From positions 2,718,780 through 2,782,779 of the forward strand of contig NZ_KV467168.1 of the NCBI RefSeq assembly GCF_001663775.1: 64,000 nt of DNA, read 5' to 3'. Each line of letters begins with the position of its first letter. Positions within the stretch are counted from its first letter, which is position 1. This DNA is from Arthrobacter sp. B6 (GTDB lineage: Bacteria; Actinomycetota; Actinomycetes; Actinomycetales; Micrococcaceae). Position numbers and translations under genes: made by a program. The notes under the pieces are model-generated. The model saw only the letters and a list, made by a program, of their open reading frames with translations. It had not been told where the DNA came from and did no database searches. Shown here one piece after another: positions 58,226 to 64,000 of the stretch.

Positions 58226-59016
58226 GGCAGGAACTGACGCTCCGGGGGAACCAGGCCCTGCTGACCCGGGCCAATCCGCTGAGCAAGTTCGCCGCCGTCG
58301 TCTTCATGACCGTGGTGCTGGCGCTGTCCATCGACTGGGTTTCCGCTTCCGTGGCGCTCGCCTGTGAACTGCTGCTTTTCCCGCTCGCCGGGCTGACCCT
58401 GACGCTGCTGTGGCAGCGCGGCTGGCCGCTGATCCTCGCGGCCGCCGTGGGTGGCTGGAGCACCTCCATCCTGGCGCCGGACAGCGGCAGGATCCTGCTC
58501 GACGTCGGCATCTGGTCCATGAGCGAAGGCTCCCTGGAGCTCGGGATGGGCTTTATGCTCCGCGGCCTGGCGATCGCCTTGCCGGCAGTGCTGCTTATGA
58601 GCTGCACCGATCCCACGGACCTTGCCGATGCGCTGGCGCAGAAGGCAAGGCTGTCGCACCGGTTTGTGCTCGGAACGCTCGCGGCCATGCGGCTTGTGGG
58701 CCTGATGGCCGAGGAATGGCAGACCATTGGCATGGCCCGCCGCGCCCGCGGCGTAGGCTCACGGGGCACCCCGCTGCAACGGGTCAAGGCCACGCTTGGC
58801 CAGAGCTTCGGACTTCTGGTCCAGGCCATCCGCCGGGCCTCGCGGCTTGCGGTCACCATGGAGGCGCGCGGCTTTGGCGGCGGGGACCGGACCTGGGCGC
58901 GGGAATCCACCTACAGCCGGCTCGACGTGTGGGTTCTGGCCGGCGGTTCCCTGATGGCCATGGCTGCGGTGGGGGCTGCAGTGTTTGCGGGGACGTGGAG
59001 TTTCGTCGGCGGATAA
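58222..59016 (+). CDS. ykoC: ECF transporter transmembrane (T) component, YkoC
   Basis: 264 aa, five or six helices and the coupling segment with ARRARGVGSRGTP, ASRLAVTMEARGFGGGDRT (the ARG motifs of EcfT). ATG 58222 overlaps ykoD (ATGA). It completes a ykoEDC cluster. Confidence 0.92.
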   Translation: MRQELTLRGNQALLTRANPLSKFAAVVFMTVVLALSIDWVSASVALACELLLFPLAGLTLTLLWQRGWPLILAAAVGGWSTSILAPDSGRILLDVGIWSMSEGSLELGMGFMLRGLAIALPAVLLMSCTDPTDLADALAQKARLSHRFVLGTLAAMRLVGLMAEEWQTIGMARRARGVGSRGTPLQRVKATLGQSFGLLVQAIRRASRLAVTMEARGFGGGDRTWARESTYSRLDVWVLAGGSLMAMAAVGAAVFAGTWSFVGG

Positions 59017-59082
59017 GGCGCGGGACTTAGCACTGGAAGCCATTTGTAAGGCACCCGTCAGGAGTGGTTTAGGCGTGGCCGC

Positions 59083-59940
59083 TCAAATGCAGGAGTAGTT
59101 GTAGTCGAATCCCCGGTATACGAACTGGGTCAGCATGACCGTGCCGCCGGCCGTGAGCGGGGCATGGGAGCATTTGGCTTCGGCTCCGGTTGCGGTAAGG
59201 GCGCCCGCCAGCCAGCTGGGCAGGGTGTAGAGACTGCTGGAGCTGTTGACCGTGCCCACGATCTGTCGCCACTGGTACCCGCTGGAGTAGATGCCAACGT
59301 CGGCGCCGATGCTGTGGAAGAAATCGGTCATGCCCTCAAGGACTGCGCGGTTCCGGTTCCTGTCGCCGGACCACGAGTTGCCGGTTTCAACGTCGAGCCA
59401 CCACAGGTAGTCCGAGGGGTTGCCGACGCCGCGGATGTAGGCGTCGTCGTAGGCCTTGGCGTAGCCGTACATGTAGGAGCAGGCTTCGGTAACCTCCGGA
59501 ACACCGATGCTGTTTTCCCGACAATCGCCGTGCGGATTGTGGACCGGCTTTCCGGCTGGGTAGTCATTGCTGGTGGGCCACCACGAGCCCGCCAGGCCGG
59601 GGTTGGCAGTATTGACGTAGAGGGCGACCGTTGGCTGGCCGGTGGGGTTTTCTGCGCCATCCCCGTTCGGGTCGATGGCGTTGGCCCACTTCAGCTGCTC
59701 GTTGAGGCACGGGTTGGTGGTGTTGGCCCGGCCGTTGTTGACGCCGATAATGGCGAAGGCCGCGCCCTTGGGGAGTGCCTTGTTGCATTGCGGCCAGGAG
59801 ACATCGTTGCCCAGCAGCGACTGGGCGCCTTCGCCTGGGGACGGCGCAGCGGCGGCCGGCGGCGCGAACACCAGGGCGAGGATCACCAGCCACAGTGCAC
59901 AGGCTGCGGCGAGCGCCGTACCAGTCGCGGCTCTGCGCAT
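59083..59940 (-). CDS. Secreted GH25-like / DUF1906-type protein
   Basis: 285 aa. A signal peptide (ALAAACALWLVILALVFAPP, cleavage after AAA) is followed by a TIM-barrel-like protein with LLGNDVSWPQCNK, AFAIIGVNNGRANTTNPCLN and SDYLWWLDVETGNSW, patterns of the GH25-like/DUF1906 (Rv2525c) group; an acidic pair LDVET may be catalytic. Activity on cell wall is possible but not shown. ATG 59940 has GGAGG 5 nt upstream. Confidence 0.82.
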   Translation of the reverse strand: MRRAATGTALAAACALWLVILALVFAPPAAAAPSPGEGAQSLLGNDVSWPQCNKALPKGAAFAIIGVNNGRANTTNPCLNEQLKWANAIDPNGDGAENPTGQPTVALYVNTANPGLAGSWWPTSNDYPAGKPVHNPHGDCRENSIGVPEVTEACSYMYGYAKAYDDAYIRGVGNPSDYLWWLDVETGNSWSGDRNRNRAVLEGMTDFFHSIGADVGIYSSGYQWRQIVGTVNSSSSLYTLPSWLAGALTATGAEAKCSHAPLTAGGTVMLTQFVYRGFDYNYSCI

Positions 59941-60121
59941 GGGAACCTCCGTAATAGCCCGGACGGGCCGGTCTTTTCAGTCTCCTCCGCGCCGAGCACG
60001 GGGGTCAAGGATATTGCCGCATTCCTGCGCAGCTATCGCATGAAACGGGTATTGCGCGGGGCTCGGGGCGTTGCATGGGCGAAAAGGTCGAGCAATAGCT
60101 CATTTGTGATATATTTTTGGT

Positions 60122-61645
60122 ATGACTCAGGAAACTGCCGAACATGTTGCCGCAACGCTCCGGGATGCCCGCAGCCAGAAGGGCTGGACCCAGGGTCAGC
60201 TGGCCGCGGCGCTGGGAACCAGTCAGAGTGCTGTGGCCCGCATGGAGCAGGGGAAACAAAACCTGAGCCTGAAAATGATCCAGCGGCTGGAGGCAATTTT
60301 CGGCCTGAGCATCGTCAAAGTGGGCACTTCCCAGATGACCCATCTCCGGGTCGAGGGCGGCCGCACGCTGTCCGGGGCGGTGGATGTGAACAGCAGCAAA
60401 AACGCCGGCGTCGCTCTGCTCTGCGCCAGCCTCATTAACCGCGGCACCACCGTCCTGCGCCGGCTCGCACGGATCGAGGAAGTCAACCGGATCGTGGAGG
60501 TGCTGAGCAGCATCGGCGTCGAATGCACCTGGCTCAACGACACGGACCTCCAACTCCGCCGCCCGGCTGCCCTGGACCTGGCCGCCATGGATGTGGACGC
60601 GGCACGCCGTACACGCAGCGTCATCATGCTGCTCGGCCCGCTCCTGGACGAGACCGAGGAATACCGCCTCCCGTACGCAGGCGGCTGCGATCTTGGCACC
60701 CGCACCGTGGAGCCGCACATGCAGGCGCTGCGCCAGTTCGGACTTTCGGTGGAAGCCACAGCAGGCTTCTACGCCGTCCAGGCCCCGGGAGAGGACACTC
60801 TAGACCGCTCCTTTGTTCTGACAGAGCGCGGCGATACCGTCACCGAAAACGCCATTATGGCAGCTGCACACCGTCGCGGGACAACCATCATCCGCAACGC
60901 CAGTCCCAACTACATGGTCCAGGACCTCTGCTTCTACCTGGAGATGCTGGGTGTGACCATTGAGGGCGTGGGAACCACCACCCTGAAGATCACCGGGCAG
61001 CCGCTCATCGACGTCGACATTGAGTATTTCCCGTCCGAAGACCCCATTGAGGCGATGAGCCTGATCACGGCCGGCATCGTCACGAACTCGGAGGTGACCA
61101 TCCGCCGCGTTCCCATCGAGTTCATGGAAATTGAGCTGGCGACGCTGGAGCAGATGGGCCAGCAGCTGGAGGTTTCCGCAGAGTACATGGCGCGCAACGG
61201 CCGCACCCGGCTGGTGGATGTCACTACCAAGCCGTCCGAGCTGCGCGCGCCGGAGGACAAGATCCACCCGATGCCGTTCCCCGGCCTGAACATCGACAAC
61301 CTGCCCTTCTTCGCGGTGATAGCGGCCAACGCCGAGGGCCAGACCATGATCCACGACTGGGTGTACGAGAACCGGGCCATTTACCTCACGGAGCTGAACC
61401 GGCTGGGCGCCCAGGTGCAGCTGCTGGACCCGCACCGGATCTACGTCACGGGGCCCACCAAGTGGCGCGCAGCGGAAGTGGGCTGCCCGCCGGCTCTCCG
61501 CCCGGCTGCCTGCCTGCTGCTGGCAATGCTCGCGGCGCGCGGGATCTCCGAGCTGAGGAACATCTATGTCATCGAGCGCGGCTATGAGGACCTCGCCGAA
61601 CGGCTGAATGCCATCGGTGCGAAGATCGAATACTTCCAGGACTAG
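60122..61645 (+). CDS. MurA-family UDP-GlcNAc 1-carboxyvinyltransferase with N-terminal XRE helix-turn-helix
   Basis: 507 aa. Residues about 8-65 form an XRE-type DNA-binding domain (KGWTQGQLAAALGTSQSAVA). The rest is an EPT/MurA two-domain fold. Active-site parts are kept: SSKNAGVALL (Lys-Asn pair), Cys189 in AGGCDLGTRTVEPH, and FPGLNIDNLPFFAVI with the catalytic Asp. MurA joins PEP to UDP-GlcNAc at the first step of peptidoglycan. The added DNA-binding domain suggests a regulator made from or fused to the enzyme (inference). ATG 60122 has a TATATTTTTGGT stretch before it and no strong Shine-Dalgarno, so it may be leaderless. Confidence 0.88.
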   Translation: MTQETAEHVAATLRDARSQKGWTQGQLAAALGTSQSAVARMEQGKQNLSLKMIQRLEAIFGLSIVKVGTSQMTHLRVEGGRTLSGAVDVNSSKNAGVALLCASLINRGTTVLRRLARIEEVNRIVEVLSSIGVECTWLNDTDLQLRRPAALDLAAMDVDAARRTRSVIMLLGPLLDETEEYRLPYAGGCDLGTRTVEPHMQALRQFGLSVEATAGFYAVQAPGEDTLDRSFVLTERGDTVTENAIMAAAHRRGTTIIRNASPNYMVQDLCFYLEMLGVTIEGVGTTTLKITGQPLIDVDIEYFPSEDPIEAMSLITAGIVTNSEVTIRRVPIEFMEIELATLEQMGQQLEVSAEYMARNGRTRLVDVTTKPSELRAPEDKIHPMPFPGLNIDNLPFFAVIAANAEGQTMIHDWVYENRAIYLTELNRLGAQVQLLDPHRIYVTGPTKWRAAEVGCPPALRPAACLLLAMLAARGISELRNIYVIERGYEDLAERLNAIGAKIEYFQD

Positions 61646-61660
61646 CCGGCCCCAGGACTG

Positions 61661-61754
61661 GCGCGAACGTACACTTGTGGCCCTCAACTTGGCGCGAACG
61701 TACAGATAATGACCTCTCGGCTTGGTTTTGGGGGCCTTATCTGTACGTTCGCGC
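61661..61754. repeat. GCGCGAACGTACA-family repeats (locus 3)
   Basis: Two direct units start at 61661 and 61692, 31 bp apart, and one inverted unit ends at 61754. The second unit's GATAATGACC tail is partly matched by the inverted unit's GATAAGGCC, so a stem of 17 or more bp can form. It lies between the XRE-MurA gene and the ybdK-like gene, both plus strand. Confidence 0.8.
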
Positions 61755-61811
61755 GTCGTCATGATCGGCGGCAACCGGCCAACCCGGCGGTCATTGAAGC
61801 ACAATATAGGC

Positions 61812-63041
61812 ATGCGAACATTCGGCGTCGAGGAAGAGCTCCTGATCGTTGATCCGCAAACAGGGGCGCCGCTTGCGCTGGCGGACGCCCTGCTCTCCGG
61901 CCGGCGGCTGGCGGCGGACGACGCACCGGGCGACCCGCATGCGCTCGAGACCGAAGACAAGACCGCTTACGACGACGCCGAGATGGGCTTGAGTGCCGAG
62001 CTTAAGCTTGAGCAGATCGAGACCCAGACCCGGCCGTGCCTGGAGAACTCGGAGCTGCTCAAACAGATCAGGGCCGGGCGGCTGCTTGCCGACCAGGCAG
62101 CACGCAAAAACGGCGCCCGGGTAGCCGCACTGGCCACTTCTCCGCTCGGGTCCACCACCCACACCACTCCGGACCCGCGATACGCGCGGATGCTGGAGCG
62201 GTATGGCCTGACTGCGCAGGAGCAGCTGACGTGTGGTTTCCACGTCCATACCTACATCGAGTCGCCGGACGAAGGCGTGGCCGTGCTCGACAGAATCCGG
62301 GACAAGCTGGCGGTCCTGACCGCCCTGAGTGCCAATTCGCCGTTCTGGAACGGGATTCCCACGGGATTTGAGAGTTACCGCACGCAGGCCTGGAACCGCT
62401 GGCCCACGGCCGGCCCGTCCGGTATCTACGGCACGTACTCGGCGTACCGGCGCGTGGTAACCCGCCTGCTGGACAGCGGCGTGATGCTGGATGAGGGCAT
62501 GCTTTACTTCGACGCCCGGCTGTCGCGGAACCACCCCACCGTGGAGGTCCGGGTGGCCGACGTCTGCCTTCGGGCAGAGGATGCAGCCCTGATCGCGGTG
62601 CTGGTGCGTGCGATGGTGGAATCGGCCAGCAGGGAATGGCGCGACGGCGTCGACCCCGCGCCGGTGCCCACTGTCCTGCTTCGGATGGCCGCCTGGCAGG
62701 CGAGCAGCAGCGGGTTGAGTGGCGAACTGCTGGATTTCGGGACCTTCCGGCCAGCTCCTGCCGTCGACGTGGTGCGTTCCCTGGTGGATTACCTGGCGCC
62801 GGTGCTCACCGAACAGAACGAGCTGTCCCTGGCCCGGCAGGGCGTTGAGGACATTATTGCCCGCGGAACAGGGGCGGCGGAGCAGCGTCGGGTTTGGGAC
62901 TCGGTCATCGAAAAATCACCGCCCGACGACGGCGGGCTGGCGGCCGTAGTCGCCCACGCCGTCGCTGTCACGATGCGTGGAGCATCCGGCCTGACGAACG
63001 GGGACGAAGCCCCCGAACTGCTGAGGGTGCGTCAGTCCTAA
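61812..63041 (+). CDS. YbdK-type carboxylate-amine ligase (glutamate-cysteine ligase GCS2 family)
   Basis: 409 aa. [20 protein letters not shown] opens the GCS2 fold; [36 protein letters not shown] and [20 protein letters not shown] follow. E. coli YbdK has weak glutamate-cysteine ligase activity; actinobacterial members may join other amino acids. ATG 61812 has a CAATATAG box 4-9 nt upstream, consistent with a leaderless mRNA. The open frame starts earlier, inside a repeat. Confidence 0.9.
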   Translation: MRTFGVEEELLIVDPQTGAPLALADALLSGRRLAADDAPGDPHALETEDKTAYDDAEMGLSAELKLEQIETQTRPCLENSELLKQIRAGRLLADQAARKNGARVAALATSPLGSTTHTTPDPRYARMLERYGLTAQEQLTCGFHVHTYIESPDEGVAVLDRIRDKLAVLTALSANSPFWNGIPTGFESYRTQAWNRWPTAGPSGIYGTYSAYRRVVTRLLDSGVMLDEGMLYFDARLSRNHPTVEVRVADVCLRAEDAALIAVLVRAMVESASREWRDGVDPAPVPTVLLRMAAWQASSSGLSGELLDFGTFRPAPAVDVVRSLVDYLAPVLTEQNELSLARQGVEDIIARGTGAAEQRRVWDSVIEKSPPDDGGLAAVVAHAVAVTMRGASGLTNGDEAPELLRVRQS

Positions 63042-63072
63042 CTGCGTGCGCCGGGTTATGTGTGTCCGGACA

Positions 63073-63200
63073 GCGCGAACGTACAGTTGAGGCCCTGGGG
63101 CCTCATAAATTGAGGGCCTCAACTGTACGTTCGCGCCAAGGGGAGGGCCTTAACTGTACGTTCGCGCCAAGGGGAGGGCCTTAACTGTACGTTGGCGCAA
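63073..63200. repeat. GCGCGAACGTACA-family repeats (locus 4)
   Basis: A perfect 24-bp inverted repeat (63073-63096 with 63113-63136) is followed by two further minus-strand copies at 31-bp spacing (GGGCCT at 63114, 63145, 63176). The last copy has GTTGGCGC for GTTCGCGC and enters the 3' end of the next gene. Confidence 0.85.
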
Positions 63201-63834
63201 AGGGGAGGGGGTCTGTAGCGTCTTCGACCGGGGTCACGGTTTCCTGGTAGCGCATCAGCTGGGCGCCTACAGCGGCCTCTACCAGGTAGAACACAAACGG
63301 CGGGATGTCCTTTGTTCCCGCCAGGATGAGGCCAAAGGCCGGGGCGCTCGCAGCCGCGGTGATGCCGGCCCAGGGTTTCAACGGCGAAAGCAGCAGCCCC
63401 GCGCCGAGTGCCGCCAATGCGCAGATGTGCAGGCCCGAGTAGGTCAGGAATGGCCAGTTGGGACCCCGCCGGTAGGCGAATTTCTCCACGTCCGATGCGC
63501 GGTCCGCAAGGGCAGCGACGAAAAGCGGTGCGCCCGCGACAAGGGCGGCTGCTGCCCCGGAGGCCAGGGTCTTGGCGGGGCCGGACCTGATGGCCTGGGC
63601 GAACCGGACGAAGCCGACGGGCACGGCCGCTGTGCCGGCCGCCGCCAGGAACTGCCCTGCAATCCACAATCCCCGGCTGCGCTGCAGCATCGCCAGCCTG
63701 GCCGCCGGGTCCTTCGTGGCGTGGACCATCCCCACAAAGGAAACCCCCACTCCCCAGCAGCAGCTCGCCGCGACGACAACGGCTCCTGCCCTTTGATAAG
63801 GCGTGTTGCTGTTCACTGCCTGCTTTTCATACAT
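63181..63834 (-). CDS. Integral membrane protein of unknown function
   Basis: 217 aa with about six hydrophobic helices. An early AGAVVVAASCCWGVGVSFVG and later LASGAAAALVAGAPLFVAAL are typical membrane segments. I do not recognise the family. ATG 63834 has GGGAGC 7 nt upstream. The last five residues, APTYS, and the TAA stop come from a copy of the 31-bp repeat, so the original end has been replaced or is fortuitous. Confidence 0.8.
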   Translation of the reverse strand: MYEKQAVNSNTPYQRAGAVVVAASCCWGVGVSFVGMVHATKDPAARLAMLQRSRGLWIAGQFLAAAGTAAVPVGFVRFAQAIRSGPAKTLASGAAAALVAGAPLFVAALADRASDVEKFAYRRGPNWPFLTYSGLHICALAALGAGLLLSPLKPWAGITAAASAPAFGLILAGTKDIPPFVFYLVEAAVGAQLMRYQETVTPVEDATDPLPFAPTYS

Positions 63835-64000
63835 GGCTGGCTCCCGGTCCGGCGGATGCGTTGGCCCAGCAACATCGCGGTGGTGACCATGAAGCTACGC
63901 CGCAGTGCCGCCGCGGTCAACAGGCTGCGGGGCCAGCAGGCTCGGCGGCCGACGGCGGGAGCTGCGGTGGGTGCCGGCGGTCAGGCGCCGACTGCCAGGC
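63835..64000 (+). other. Window end, no complete gene
   Basis: 166 bp. A plus-strand frame opens at ATG 63889 (MKLRRSAAAVNRLRGQQARR) and runs out of the window without a stop; only GGTGGTG precedes it. It may be a gene start but cannot be judged. Confidence 0.3.

Noticed and set aside
61661..63200. Insertion sequence ends or MITE with terminal inverted repeats
   Set aside because: No transposase frame, no target-site duplications and the repeats occur as arrays with a fixed 31-bp period, so a mobile element is not shown.

Overview
The window is a chromosomal segment of a high-GC actinobacterium. The 16S and 23S rRNA sequences, the codon usage and the gene set (32-bp and 31-bp intergenic repeats, fused MrpA/MrpB, Dcd, HU, panD) point to the Micrococcaceae, most likely Arthrobacter or Pseudarthrobacter. 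The genus is an inference from recognising the 16S sequence, not from a database search. I see no CRISPR array, insertion sequence, prophage or integrase. The region reads as core and housekeeping DNA with a scattering of catabolic genes.

Layout. 1-72 is the 3' end of a 5S rRNA from an upstream rRNA operon. A LacI-type regulator and a GH2 beta-galactosidase, with a perfect 18-bp operator between them, fill the gap before a second complete rRNA operon in the same orientation (16S, 23S, 5S at 4938-10440; no tRNA in the spacers). Next come the nucleoid protein HU, a CopD-CtaG fusion coupled to a thioredoxin/NHL-repeat protein, a degraded DUF559-type gene, a HerA-like ATPase, a secreted Ig-like repeat protein and a luciferase-like oxidoreductase. 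A GH15 enzyme with an apparently dead trehalose-phosphatase domain follows. 25-35 kb is amino-acid metabolism: sarcosine/N-methyl-amino-acid oxidase, an AEC transporter, panD, a LysR regulator divergent from an APC permease, and a bifunctional PutA.

35-46 kb holds a second divergent LysR/MFS pair, a CEO-synthase-like dehydrogenase coupled to a tiny basic protein, two SRPBCC proteins around a tRNA-Gly(CCC), a secreted CAP-domain protein with FG-GAP-like repeats, dcd, a KhtTU-like K+/H+ antiporter pair and an Atg22/UMF1-like transporter. 46-52.5 kb is a six-gene Mrp Na+/H+ antiporter operon with overlapping start/stop codons throughout. 53-64 kb holds a six-hairpin glycosidase, a TPP-riboswitch-controlled ECF transporter (ykoE-ykoD-ykoC), a secreted GH25-like protein, a MurA-family enzyme with an N-terminal XRE helix-turn-helix, and a YbdK-type glutamate-cysteine ligase.

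Beyond ordinary genes, the most notable signals are: (i) two families of short-period intergenic repeats (31 bp with core GCGCGAACGTACA, 32 bp with core TGCAGGAWGTGRGAGAG), often arranged head to head at gene 3' ends, with arms that co-vary; (ii) a near-identical dyad in front of both the APC permease and putA, suggesting that the neighbouring LysR protein controls both; (iii) the dead-TPP/GH15 and XRE/MurA fusions; (iv) a Shine-Dalgarno-sequestering hairpin behind the TPP riboswitch. No clearly novel defence or mobile system is visible.
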